The notes beneath the pieces were generated by a model, which saw nothing but the letters and a program-made list of their open reading frames with translations, searched no databases and was not told where the DNA came from. Positions 33,558 through 41,995 of a stretch of DNA of 45,493 nucleotides are shown here, one piece after another (the first letter of the stretch is position 1; each line of letters begins with the position of its first letter). The DNA is from Clostridiales bacterium (GTDB lineage: Bacteria > Bacillota > Clostridia > Oscillospirales > QAKW01), in assembly GCA_003343605.1 (NCBI GenBank), contig QAKW01000068.1, positions 1 to 45,493 on the forward strand, read 5' to 3'. Position numbers and translations under genes: made by a program.

Positions 33558-33584
33558 CATAGAATAACACCAAAGGAAGGTGTT
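33558..33584 (+). promoter_or_regulatory. Possible sporulation -10 and SD-bearing hairpin before yabP
   Basis: CATAGAATA at 33558-33566 resembles mother-cell sigma -10 elements (CATANNNTA). Next, AACACC (33566-33571) can pair with GGTGTT (33579-33584), leaving AAAGGAA of the ribosome site in the loop. No vegetative promoter is obvious before yabP. Confidence 0.35.
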
Positions 33585-33589
33585 GCATC

Positions 33590-33865
33590 ATGGAGACAGA
33601 ACGCGCGGCGGGGAATCATCTGCTATCGGTGGAAAACCGGCAGCGGCTGAACGCCTCCGGGGTATTGGACGTAGACAGCTTTGATGAAAAAACAATCGTG
33701 ATCCTGACGAATCTGGGCGTCCTGACGGTTGAGGGGGAAGACCTGCATATCAACCGGCTGAACGTGGAAAACGGTGATATTGCAATTGAAGGGACCATTG
33801 ATCAGTTCCGCTACACGGATTTGAAGGAGAAGGGCGGCGGAATGTTTAAAAACCTCTTCCGCTGA
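33590..33865 (+). CDS. yabP: Sporulation protein YabP
   Basis: A 91-residue protein that matches YabP by its core HLLSVENRQRLNASGV, D-S-F-D-E-K-T-I-V-I-L-T-N-L-G-V-L-T-V-E-G-E and L-H-I-N-R-L-N-V-E-N-G-D. In Bacillus yabP is needed for a normal spore coat or cortex and is made in the mother cell. The yabP-yabQ-divIC order is conserved in spore formers, which makes the lineage of this genome clear. Its stop overlaps the yabQ start (TGATG). Confidence 0.92.
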   Translation: METERAAGNHLLSVENRQRLNASGVLDVDSFDEKTIVILTNLGVLTVEGEDLHINRLNVENGDIAIEGTIDQFRYTDLKEKGGGMFKNLFR

Positions 33866-34386
33866 TGGAAACTTGGTTTTCCGATCAGGCGCTGGCGTTT
33901 TTATGGTCGGTAGCGCTGGGCGCCGCGCTGGGCGTGGTTTACGATTGGTTTCGCATCGGCCGTATTCTGCACCGAAAATGGTGGCTCACCGTTTTTATTG
34001 AAGATCTTTTATTTGCGCTGATTGCGGCGGGTGCCACCGCGTTTTGCTTTACCCTCACCAATTTCGGGCAGGTCCGCTGGTTTTTGCTGCTGGGGGAGGG
34101 CCTGGGGTTTACGGTTTATTTCAACACCATCGGGGTGCTGATCGCCAAACAGGCGCGCTTTGTGGCCAGGGTGCTGGGAATGATCCGGCGGGCACTGGGG
34201 CGTTTTTTCCGGTTCTGCGGAAAAAAGTTTGGCTTATTTATTAATTTTTTGAAAAAGCCCTTTATTTTTCTTGCCGGATGGGTTAAAATGAAAACGGATC
34301 ATTTTCAGAAAGGCAGGAAAACCGGTGGCAAAAAGCGCAAGGGCCGCAAAACCAAAAAGGGCAAGAAAACTCAATCCGGCCGTTAG
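33865..34386 (+). CDS. yabQ: Spore cortex biosynthesis protein YabQ
   Basis: A 173-residue membrane protein with three clear helices near the start (FLWSVALGAALGVVYDWF, DLLFALIAAGATAFCFTL, LLLGEGLGFTVYFNTIGVL) and a further hydrophobic stretch (KPFIFLAGWV). The Y-D-W-F-R-I-G-R and F-I-E-D-L-L-F-A-L segments are family marks. The tail after residue 145 is almost all Lys, Arg and Gly. YabQ sits in the outer forespore membrane and is needed for cortex formation. The last 62 nt overlap the divIC gene. Confidence 0.88.
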   Translation: METWFSDQALAFLWSVALGAALGVVYDWFRIGRILHRKWWLTVFIEDLLFALIAAGATAFCFTLTNFGQVRWFLLLGEGLGFTVYFNTIGVLIAKQARFVARVLGMIRRALGRFFRFCGKKFGLFINFLKKPFIFLAGWVKMKTDHFQKGRKTGGKKRKGRKTKKGKKTQSGR

Positions 34387-34645
34387 GGCTCTGCTGGTGA
34401 TCGGCCTGCTCTATGTTGCGGGCAATATGATCGCAACCTGCGTGAAGCTGCAGCTGCAGATTCGGAATAAAAAAGCAGAGCTGAGCTCTGTGCAGGCAAA
34501 GATCACCAGCCAAACGGTGATCAATGAGGAGCTCAATAATATCCTCAATGCGCAGATTGACAGCGAGTATGTGGAAAGCGTGGCGCGCAGCCTGGGCTAC
34601 GGCGCGGTAGGCGAGCGGGTCTATGATAATATTACCGATGATTGA
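34325..34645 (+). CDS. divIC: Septum formation initiator, DivIC/FtsB-like
   Basis: A 106-residue bitopic protein: a basic cytoplasmic tail (1-20), one membrane helix (about 22-42), a coiled coil (LQLQIRNKKAELSSVQAKIT, about 43-75) and a small C-terminal domain with SVARSLGYGAVGERVY, typical of DivIC/FtsB. These proteins join FtsL and FtsQ/DivIB in the divisome. The start is GTG 34325, inside yabQ in another frame. Its position after yabQ supports the assignment. Confidence 0.85.
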   Translation: MAKSARAAKPKRARKLNPAVRALLVIGLLYVAGNMIATCVKLQLQIRNKKAELSSVQAKITSQTVINEELNNILNAQIDSEYVESVARSLGYGAVGERVYDNITDD

Positions 34646-34648
34646 GGG

Positions 34649-34677
34649 TTGACAATTGCGGCGCCGGGTGGTATACT
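34649..34677 (+). promoter_or_regulatory. Promoter of the pyrimidine operon
   Basis: TTGACA (34649-34654) and TATACT (34672-34677) are 17 bp apart. Both are near consensus, so the operon is probably controlled after initiation. The predicted start is near 34684, about 176 nt before pyrC. Confidence 0.85.
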
Positions 34678-34683
34678 TTCAGA

Positions 34684-34835
34684 AGAACTGAAATCTTTAA
34701 GGCGATACCGTGATATCGGCAAGATTGGTAATAGCAGCATAAATCTTCAAAAGAGCGGCGTTTTGGGCGCGCTTTTGAAGGAACTCCCATGTTTTTGAAG
34801 CCTTGCCGGTATCTATGCGGCAGGGCTTTTATTTT
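34684..34835 (+). promoter_or_regulatory. pyr leader: antiterminator/terminator switch of unknown trigger
   Basis: The terminator stem is AGCCTTGCCG (34799-34808) with CGGCAGGGCT (34818-34827) and a run into TTTTATTTT. Its 5' arm can pair instead with an upstream 12-mer: GATATCGGCAAG (34712-34723) with CTTGCCGGTATC (34802-34813), one G-U pair. A third stem, CGATA (34703-34707) with TATCG (34714-34718), plus AAGATT/AATCTT (34721-34747), would sequester the antiterminator. A further perfect stem, CTTCAAAAG/CTTTTGAAG, spans 34745-34780. I find no PyrR-binding loop, T-box or riboswitch class that I know. Confidence 0.7.
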
Positions 34836-34863
34836 AATCACCAGAAAGGAAACCGCTTCATGA
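34789..34863 (+). CDS. Possible pyr leader peptide (24 codons)
   Basis: AAGGA (34778-34782) precedes ATG 34789. The frame reads MFLKPCRYLCGRAF and goes on to TGA at 34861-34863, whose first two bases belong to the pyrC ATG. It runs across the terminator hairpin. A ribosome here would melt or mask the terminator and then hand over to pyrC. A 24-codon open frame can occur by chance, so this is tentative. Confidence 0.35.
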   Translation: MFLKPCRYLCGRAFILITRKETAS

Positions 34864-36083
34864 AACTCACGATCCCGAACGCAACTGTTTATCAGGAGGG
34901 CCGGATGCAGGAAGGTACTTTTGAATGCACGCTGGCGGAGACCTCATTTCCTGGGACGGAGTGTTTCCAAAATAAAAAAATTGCTGTATTCCCCGGCTTT
35001 TGCGATGTGCATGTGCATCTGCGAGAGCCGGGATTTTTTTATAAGGAAACCATCCGCTCCGGCACGGCCGCCGCGGCCCGGGGCGGATATACCGATGTTT
35101 TTACCATGCCGAATCTGAATCCGGTGCCGGATTGTCCGGCGCACCTGAACCTGCAGCTCGATCTGATTGAGCAGCAGGCTGTGATCGGCGTTCATCCCTT
35201 TGCGGCCATCACCCGGGGGGAGCAGGGTGAAGAACTGGCCGATCTTGCGCTTCTTGCGCCGCTGGCGGCAGGCTTTTCCGATGACGGCCGCGGTGTGCAG
35301 AGCGCGGAGCTGATGCGCCGGGCCATGGAAGAAGCGCATGCGCTGGGGAAAATCATCGTGGCCCATTGCGAAGAAGAAGCGCTGGTCAGGGGCGGCTATA
35401 TCCATGCCGGCCCGTATGCCCGCGCCCATCGCCACCGGGGCATCTGCGCCGAGAGCGAGTGGAAGCCGATTGAGCGGGATCTGCTTTTGGCGGAGGAAAC
35501 GGGCTGCGCTTACCATGTTTGCCATGTTTCGGCCAAAGAAAGCGTGGCGCTGATCCGGGCGGCGAAAGCCCGGGGCATCGATGTAACATGTGAAACCGCG
35601 CCCCACTACCTGCTTCTCAACGATATGCAGCTCGAAGAAGACGGTCGATTCAAAATGAATCCGCCGATCCGCGAGGAGGCAGACCGGCAGGCGCTGATCG
35701 AGGGGCTGCTCGACGGCACGATCGATATGATCGCCACCGATCACGCGCCGCATACCGCGGAAGAAAAATCCGGCGGGCTGGAGCGGAGCCTGATGGGGGT
35801 TGTGGGGCTGGAAACCGCCTTCCCCGCCCTTTATACCGGGCTGGTGGAACCGGGCATCCTGCCGCTGGAAAAGCTGATTGCCCTGCTGGCGGACAAGCCC
35901 CGCGCACGCTTCGGCCTTTCGGCCCGGCAGGACGTATGTATCTGGGATCTTGCGGCGGATTATGAGATCGACCCGGCGGAATTTCTTTCCCGCGGGCGGA
36001 GCACGCCTTTTGCGGGCATGCGGGTGCGGGGAAGCTGTTTAATGACGATATACGGAGGAAAGGTAGTATGGCGGAAGAATTGA
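34860..36083 (+). CDS. pyrC: Dihydroorotase
   Basis: A 407-residue amidohydrolase that closes carbamoyl aspartate to dihydroorotate, step 3 of UMP synthesis. Metal and substrate sites are visible: DVHVHLREPG, TMPNLNPVPD, the H-C-E-E-E histidine, YHVCHVSAKES and the catalytic Asp in IATDHAPHT. The bacterial class I form fits the length. AGAAAGGAAA lies upstream of ATG 34860. It is the first gene of the operon and overlaps carA by 16 nt. Confidence 0.95.
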   Translation: MKLTIPNATVYQEGRMQEGTFECTLAETSFPGTECFQNKKIAVFPGFCDVHVHLREPGFFYKETIRSGTAAAARGGYTDVFTMPNLNPVPDCPAHLNLQLDLIEQQAVIGVHPFAAITRGEQGEELADLALLAPLAAGFSDDGRGVQSAELMRRAMEEAHALGKIIVAHCEEEALVRGGYIHAGPYARAHRHRGICAESEWKPIERDLLLAEETGCAYHVCHVSAKESVALIRAAKARGIDVTCETAPHYLLLNDMQLEEDGRFKMNPPIREEADRQALIEGLLDGTIDMIATDHAPHTAEEKSGGLERSLMGVVGLETAFPALYTGLVEPGILPLEKLIALLADKPRARFGLSARQDVCIWDLAADYEIDPAEFLSRGRSTPFAGMRVRGSCLMTIYGGKVVWRKN

Positions 36084-37156
36084 CGCGCAAAATTGTTTTG
36101 GAAGACGGCAGCGAATATTACGGCACCGGCTTCGGGGCCTGCCGGGAGCGGGTGCTGGAAATTGTTTTTAATACCTCGATGGTTGGGTACCAGGAAATTA
36201 TTTCGGATCCCTCCTATACCGATCAGATGGTGGTGATGACCTATCCCCTGATCGGCAACTACGGCACGGCGGATGAAGATTATGAAACCAAGGTTCCCAC
36301 GATCGGCGGGCTGATCGTGCGGGAATATAACGATAATCCCTCTAATTTCCGCTATACGAAAACCCTTTCGGAGGTTATGGAAGAATATCAGATTCCGGGG
36401 ATCGCCGGAATCGATACCCGGGCGCTTACCCGCAGTATCCGGGATCTTGGCAGCCGGCGGGGAATTATTACCGATGCAGGCACACCGGTGGCGGAAGCGC
36501 TGCGGAAAATCGGGGATACGCCGGTTCCCCATGATGCGGTTGCCCGCGTAAGCTGCAGAAAACGCTGGTATTCCCGCACGGCCGGGGCGGCGTTTAACGT
36601 GGTTGCCGTGGATTGCGGGATCAAGCATAATATTATCCGTTCCCTCAACGCCCGGGGCTGTAATGTAACGGTGGTTCCCTTCCATACCGGCGCGGAGGAA
36701 GTGGCCAAAATGAAGCCGGACGGCATTTTTCTTTCCAATGGGCCGGGAAATCCGGAGGATGTGGAGCCGGTGATCGCACTGGTGCGGGCGCTCAGGGGAA
36801 AATATCCTATCTTCGGAATCTGCCTGGGGCATCAGCTGATCAGCCTTAGCTACGGCGCGAAAACCTATAAGCTGAAATTCGGGCACCGGGGCGGAAACCA
36901 CCCGGTGAAAAATCTGCGCACGCAGAAAATTGAGATCACTTCTCAAAACCACAGCTACGCGGTGGATGAAAAAAGCCTGGAGGGCACCGGCCTTATAATG
37001 ACGCATTTTAATATTCTGGATGGAACGGTAGAGGGCGTGATGCATGAAAAAGACCGGGTTTTCAGCGTGCAGTATCATCCGGAGAGCGCGCCCGGCCCGC
37101 AGGACAGCGCGTATCTCTTCGATCAGTTTATCGCCCTGATGAAGGAGGGAAAATAA
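36068..37156 (+). CDS. carA: Carbamoyl-phosphate synthase small subunit
   Basis: A 362-residue glutaminase subunit. The N-terminal half carries SxxGYQEIISDPSYTDQ-like text (MVGYQEIISDPSYTDQMV); the class I amidotransferase half has the nucleophile Cys252 in GICLGHQ and the His-Glu pair in QYHPESAPG. It feeds ammonia to CarB. GGAGGAAAGG inside the end of pyrC drives translation. carB starts 1 nt after the stop. Confidence 0.96.
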   Translation: MAEELTRKIVLEDGSEYYGTGFGACRERVLEIVFNTSMVGYQEIISDPSYTDQMVVMTYPLIGNYGTADEDYETKVPTIGGLIVREYNDNPSNFRYTKTLSEVMEEYQIPGIAGIDTRALTRSIRDLGSRRGIITDAGTPVAEALRKIGDTPVPHDAVARVSCRKRWYSRTAGAAFNVVAVDCGIKHNIIRSLNARGCNVTVVPFHTGAEEVAKMKPDGIFLSNGPGNPEDVEPVIALVRALRGKYPIFGICLGHQLISLSYGAKTYKLKFGHRGGNHPVKNLRTQKIEITSQNHSYAVDEKSLEGTGLIMTHFNILDGTVEGVMHEKDRVFSVQYHPESAPGPQDSAYLFDQFIALMKEGK

Positions 37157-37157
37157 G

Positions 37158-40100
37158 ATGCCCAAAAGAACAGACATAAAAAAAGTGCTGGTGATCGGTT
37201 CCGGCCCGATCGTGATCGGGCAGGCGGCCGAATTTGATTACGCGGGCACCCAGGCCTGCCTGGCGCTCAAAGAAGAGGGCTATGAGGTGGTTTTGTGCAA
37301 TTCCAACCCGGCCACGATTATGACCGATACATCCATTGCCGATAAAGTTTATATGGAGCCGCTGACGCTGGAATATGTTGCAAAGGTCATCCGGTATGAG
37401 CGCCCGGACGCCATTGTCCCCGGCATCGGCGGGCAGACCGGGCTGAATCTGGCCATGCAGCTGGAGAAAAAGGGCGTTCTGCGCGAATGCCGCGTTGAGC
37501 TGCTGGGCACCAGCGGCCAGAGCATTGAGCGGGCGGAGGACCGGGAGCTTTTTAAAGAGCTGTGCGAAACGCTCGGGGAGCCGGTATTGCCCTCGATCAT
37601 CGCCAATTCGCTGGAGGAAGGTCTGCGGGCAGCGGAAGAGATCGGGTATCCCGTGGTGCTGCGCCCGGCGTTTACGCTGGGCGGAACCGGCGGCGGCTTT
37701 GCCGATACGCCTGAAGAATGCCGGGAGACCCTGAAAAACGCGCTGAAGCTTTCGCCGGTGCATCAGGTGCTGATCGAAAAGAGCATCAAGGGCTATAAGG
37801 AAATCGAATATGAGGTGATGCGCGACCGCAACGATACCGCCGTAACCATCTGCAATATGGAAAATATTGATCCGGTGGGGATCCATACCGGGGATTCCAT
37901 TGTGGTGTGCCCTTCGCAGACGCTCACCAATAAAGAATATCATATGCTGCGCGACAGCGCGCTGAAGATCATCCGCGCGCTGAAAATCGAGGGTGGCTGC
38001 AATGTGCAGTTTGCACTGGATCCGCTTTCGTTCCGCTATTATGTGATCGAGGTGAATCCGCGGGTTTCCCGTTCTTCGGCGCTGGCTTCCAAGGCCAGCG
38101 GCTATCCGATTGCGCGGGTAAGCGCCAAGATCGCCGTTGGGATGACGCTGGATGAAATCCGCATCGCCAATACGCCGGCCTCTTTTGAACCGACGCTGGA
38201 TTATGTGGTTTCAAAAATGCCGCGGTTTCCCTTTGATAAATTTGCCTCCGCCAGCAATCGGCTTTCCACCCAGATGAAGGCCACCGGCGAGGTGATGAGC
38301 ATTGGGCGCACCATCGAAGAGAGCCTGCTGAAAGCCGCCCGGTCGCTGGAGATCGGCGTGGATCACCTCTATATGAAAAAGTTCGATTCCTGTTCGGAAG
38401 AAGAGCTGCTCGGCTATATTCCGCTGGGGACCGACGATCGGATCTTTGCCATTGCCGAGCTGATGCGCCGGGGCACGGATCTGGGGCTGATTTACGATGC
38501 TACCAGGATCGATATGCTTTTTCTGGATAAAATCCGCAATATCATCCGGATGGAGGAGGCCCTGCGCGCCGCGCCGGGCGATGAAGCGCTGCTGGCAAAA
38601 GCCAAGAAAATGGGCTTTTCAGACGCCTGTATTGCACGGCTCTGGAGTGAGACGGAGCAGGCGGTCTATGAGCGGAGATGCCGGCTGGGGCTTTTCCCGG
38701 TTTATAAAATGATCGATACCTGCGCTTCGGAATTTGAAAGCTATATTCCCTATTTTTATTCCACCTATGAGCAGGAAAATGAATCCCGCGTTTCAGACCG
38801 CCGCAAGATTCTGGTGTTGGGCAGCGGTCCGATTCGGATCGGGCAGGGCGTGGAATTCGATTACTCCACAGTGCACGCGGTAACCACCATTAAAAACGCC
38901 GGCTACGAGGCGATTATCGTAAACAACAATCCTGAAACGGTCTCCACTGATTATACCTGCTCGGATAAGCTCTATTTCGAGCCGCTTTGCGTGGAAGACG
39001 TGATGAATATTATCCGCCTGGAGCGCCCCGAAGGGGTGATCGCTTCGCTGGGCGGGCAGACGGCCATCAATCTGGCCGGGCCGCTCATGGAGCGGGGCGT
39101 GCGCATTATCGGCACAGACTGTGCCGCCATCGAGCGTGCGGAAAACCGCGACGCCTTTGAAAAAGTGCTGCATGCGCTGGGCATCCCGCAGCCGGAGGGG
39201 CAGGCGGTTACACGGATTGAAGATGGCGTTGCCGCCGCGGCGCGGATCGGGTATCCGGTTCTGGTGCGGCCCTCCTTTGTTTTGGGCGGGCGGGCAATGC
39301 AGATTGTTTCAGATGAGCAGCAGCTGCGCCATTACCTGAAAAACGCTGTGGAAATCGATGCGGATAAACCGGTTCTGGTGGATAAATACATTGTGGGCAA
39401 GGAAGTGGAAGTGGACGCCATCTGCGATGGAAAAGACGTTTTTGTTCCCGGGATCATGGAGCTGGTGGAGCGCACGGGGATTCACAGCGGCGATTCCATC
39501 AGCGTTTATCCCGCCTTTACGCTCTCGGAAAAGGTAAAAGAGGTGATTCTCGATTATACGAAGCGGCTGGGGCTGGGGATCGGCATTATCGGCCTTTTCA
39601 ATATCCAGTTTATTGTGGATCAGAACGAACAGGTCTTTATCATCGAAGTGAATCCCCGTTCCTCCCGCACAGTTCCCTTCCTCTCTAAAGCCACCGGCTA
39701 CAGCCTGGCCGATATTGCCACGCTGACGATCCTGGGCAGAAGCCTGCGGGAGCAGGGGCTGCATACGCTTTATCCGGCTGAGAAAAAACGCTGGTATGTG
39801 AAGGTGCCGGCCTTTTCCTTTTCGAAGCTTCATGGGCTTGATGCCTATCTTTCCCCCGAGATGAAATCAACCGGCGAGGCCATCGGCTACGATGATAAGC
39901 TCACCCGCGCGCTCTATAAGGCGCTGCAGGCTTCGGGCATGAATGTGATGAATTACGGCACGGTGCTTGCGACCATCGCCGATCCCGATAAGGAGGAGGC
40001 GCTTCCGCTGATCCGGCGGTTTTACAATATGGGCTTTAATATTCAGGCCACAAAGGGCACGGCGAAGTTTTTAAAAGAAAACGGCATCCGCACCCATGCG

Positions 40101-40340
40101 CTCCGCAAGCTCAGCGACGGCAGCGAAGAGATTCTTGAGGCGATCCGGCAGGGGTATGTAAACTATGTGATCAACACGCGGGACTTTTCTTCTTCCAACG
40201 GCTTGTCGGATGGGCATGAGATCCGCCAGTGCGCGGTGGAAAACGGTGTTACAATGTTTACTTCGCTGGATACGGTTAAAGTATTGCTGGATGTTCTGGA
40301 GGAAACCACCCTCTGCATCTCCACCATCGACGCATCTTAA
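37158..40340 (+). CDS. carB: Carbamoyl-phosphate synthase large subunit
   Basis: A 1060-residue enzyme with two homologous ATP-grasp halves. Each half begins with a similar strand-loop (VLVIGSGPIVIGQAAEFDYA and ILVLGSGPIRIGQGVEFDYS) and has an ATP-grasp metal site (IEVNPRVSRSSALASKA and IEVNPRSSRTVPFLSKATGY). The C-terminal MGS-type allosteric domain is at about 930-1060, the site where UMP or PRPP usually acts. It makes carbamoyl phosphate from bicarbonate, two ATP and ammonia. Length and motifs are normal. Confidence 0.97.
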   Translation: MPKRTDIKKVLVIGSGPIVIGQAAEFDYAGTQACLALKEEGYEVVLCNSNPATIMTDTSIADKVYMEPLTLEYVAKVIRYERPDAIVPGIGGQTGLNLAMQLEKKGVLRECRVELLGTSGQSIERAEDRELFKELCETLGEPVLPSIIANSLEEGLRAAEEIGYPVVLRPAFTLGGTGGGFADTPEECRETLKNALKLSPVHQVLIEKSIKGYKEIEYEVMRDRNDTAVTICNMENIDPVGIHTGDSIVVCPSQTLTNKEYHMLRDSALKIIRALKIEGGCNVQFALDPLSFRYYVIEVNPRVSRSSALASKASGYPIARVSAKIAVGMTLDEIRIANTPASFEPTLDYVVSKMPRFPFDKFASASNRLSTQMKATGEVMSIGRTIEESLLKAARSLEIGVDHLYMKKFDSCSEEELLGYIPLGTDDRIFAIAELMRRGTDLGLIYDATRIDMLFLDKIRNIIRMEEALRAAPGDEALLAKAKKMGFSDACIARLWSETEQAVYERRCRLGLFPVYKMIDTCASEFESYIPYFYSTYEQENESRVSDRRKILVLGSGPIRIGQGVEFDYSTVHAVTTIKNAGYEAIIVNNNPETVSTDYTCSDKLYFEPLCVEDVMNIIRLERPEGVIASLGGQTAINLAGPLMERGVRIIGTDCAAIERAENRDAFEKVLHALGIPQPEGQAVTRIEDGVAAAARIGYPVLVRPSFVLGGRAMQIVSDEQQLRHYLKNAVEIDADKPVLVDKYIVGKEVEVDAICDGKDVFVPGIMELVERTGIHSGDSISVYPAFTLSEKVKEVILDYTKRLGLGIGIIGLFNIQFIVDQNEQVFIIEVNPRSSRTVPFLSKATGYSLADIATLTILGRSLREQGLHTLYPAEKKRWYVKVPAFSFSKLHGLDAYLSPEMKSTGEAIGYDDKLTRALYKALQASGMNVMNYGTVLATIADPDKEEALPLIRRFYNMGFNIQATKGTAKFLKENGIRTHALRKLSDGSEEILEAIRQGYVNYVINTRDFSSSNGLSDGHEIRQCAVENGVTMFTSLDTVKVLLDVLEETTLCISTIDAS

Positions 40341-40352
40341 AGGAGGAACGCC

Positions 40353-41084
40353 ATGCAACAGGGAATTTACACCATTCTGAATCATGAAAAACTGGCTCGG
40401 GATGTTTACCGGCTCACCTTGCTGGGCGATACCGGCGCGATCCGTGCGCCGGGGCAGTTTGTGAATATTCTGCTGGAGGGGAAGTATCTCCGGCGCCCGG
40501 TCTCCATCTGCGATTGGAACGACGCAACGATTACCCTGATTTATAAGGTGGTTGGCAGCGGAACCGGGCAGATGAGCGCGCTGCGGATCAACGACCGGCT
40601 GGATCTGCTGGTGGGCCTGGGAAACGGGTTTCAAACGGCCAAGAGCGGCGACCGGCCGCTGCTGATCGGCGGGGGCGTTGGCGCGCCGCCGCTCTACGGG
40701 CTTTGCAAAAGGCTGCTTGCGGAAGGAAAGCAGCCACGGGTTATTCTCGGCTTCAACACGGCGGAAGAGGTGTTCCTGGAGCGGGAACTGAAAGAGCTGG
40801 GCGTTCCGGTAACCGTGACTACCGCCGATGGCAGCTATGGAACAGCCGGCTTTGTTACCGAGGCGATCGGGGAGCACCCCTATACCTATTTTTATACCTG
40901 CGGCCCGGAGCCGATGTTCCGGGCGATTGAAAAAATCGCCGTTACCGGGGGGCAGTTCAGCTTCGAGGAACGGATGGGCTGCGGCTTCGGGGCCTGCATG
41001 GGCTGCTCCTGCCAAACGAAGAACGGCAGCAAGCGCATCTGCAGGGAAGGGCCGGTTTTGGAACGGGAGGAAATCATATGGTAA
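40353..41084 (+). CDS. pyrK: Dihydroorotate dehydrogenase electron-transfer subunit
   Basis: A 243-residue iron-sulphur flavoprotein. The FAD-binding motif is RRPVSICDW, the NAD-binding part has GGGVGAPPLYGL, and a C-terminal [2Fe-2S] cluster is held by the cysteines of CGFGACMGCSCQTKNGSKRIC (written here as its key Cys run, residues about 216-235). It passes electrons from PyrD to NAD+, so this is class 1B dihydroorotate oxidation. AAAGGAGG precedes the ATG, and pyrD overlaps by 7 nt. Confidence 0.95.
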   Translation: MQQGIYTILNHEKLARDVYRLTLLGDTGAIRAPGQFVNILLEGKYLRRPVSICDWNDATITLIYKVVGSGTGQMSALRINDRLDLLVGLGNGFQTAKSGDRPLLIGGGVGAPPLYGLCKRLLAEGKQPRVILGFNTAEEVFLERELKELGVPVTVTTADGSYGTAGFVTEAIGEHPYTYFYTCGPEPMFRAIEKIAVTGGQFSFEERMGCGFGACMGCSCQTKNGSKRICREGPVLEREEIIW

Positions 41085-41995
41085 ATACGGCAGTTTCCCT
41101 CTGCGGAATCCCGCTGAAAAATCCGGTGATCCCGGCCAGCGGGACTTTTGGCTTCGGATATGAATTTGCGGAACTCTATGATCTGAATATCCTGGGCTCC
41201 ATTTCTTTGAAGGGCACAACCCGCGCCCCCCGTTTCGGCAACCCCACACCCCGGATCGCGGAATGCGACTGCGGGCTGCTGAACGCCGTTGGCCTGCAAA
41301 ATCCGGGAGTCGAGCAGGTTTGTAAAACCGAGCTGCCCCGGCTGAAAGAGCATTTTGCGGGGCCGGTGATGGCCAACGTGAGCGGATTTTCGATTGAAGA
41401 TTATCAGGAGACCTGCCGCCGGCTGGATCAGGAGCATCAGATCGGCTGGTTTGAGATCAATATTTCCTGCCCCAATGTTCACGGCGGGGGAATGAGCTTC
41501 GGCACCGATCCCGCCGCGGCGGCGTCGGTTACCCGGGCGGTTCGGAAGGTGACCGCCAAGCCGGTATTGGTGAAGCTTTCCCCGAATGTAACCGATATTA
41601 CCGCCATTGCCCGCGCCTGCGCGGAAAACGGTGCCGACGGGCTGAGCCTGATCAATACCCTTCTGGGCATGCGGATCGATCTGAAAACCGGGCGGCCGGT
41701 GCTGGCGAATAAATCCGGTGGCTTTTCGGGCCCGGCAATCCGGCCGGTGGCGGTGCGGATGGTTTATGAGGTTTACGCGGCTACCGGGCTGCCGGTTGTC
41801 GGCATGGGGGGCGTTTCTTCGGCGGAAGACGTTTTAGAAATGATGCTGGCCGGCGCTACGGCCGTTGAGGTGGGGGCGGCCAATCTAAGGGATCCCTTTG
41901 CCTGCAAAAAAATCATCGAGGCGCTGCCCGCCGCGATGGAAAAATACGGAATTTCTGATTTGAATGCGATTATAGGAGGCGCTCATCATGGGTAG
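41078..41995 (+). CDS. pyrD: Dihydroorotate dehydrogenase, class 1B catalytic subunit
   Basis: A 305-residue FMN TIM-barrel enzyme. The catalytic base is Cys131 in EINISCPNVHGG, typical of class 1. PVIPASGTFGFGYE, K-P-V-L-V-K-L-S-P-N-V-T-D and the FMN phosphate loop G-M-G-G-V-S-S-A-E-D-V are present. Together with PyrK it oxidises dihydroorotate to orotate. It ends with TAG, inside the start of pyrF (8-nt overlap). Confidence 0.96.
   Translation: MVNTAVSLCGIPLKNPVIPASGTFGFGYEFAELYDLNILGSISLKGTTRAPRFGNPTPRIAECDCGLLNAVGLQNPGVEQVCKTELPRLKEHFAGPVMANVSGFSIEDYQETCRRLDQEHQIGWFEINISCPNVHGGGMSFGTDPAAAASVTRAVRKVTAKPVLVKLSPNVTDITAIARACAENGADGLSLINTLLGMRIDLKTGRPVLANKSGGFSGPAIRPVAVRMVYEVYAATGLPVVGMGGVSSAEDVLEMMLAGATAVEVGAANLRDPFACKKIIEALPAAMEKYGISDLNAIIGGAHHG

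Noticed and set aside
34684..34860. PyrR-binding attenuator of the Bacillus type, or T-box
   Set aside because: The conserved PyrR loop and the T-box AGGGTGGNACCGCG sequence are both missing.
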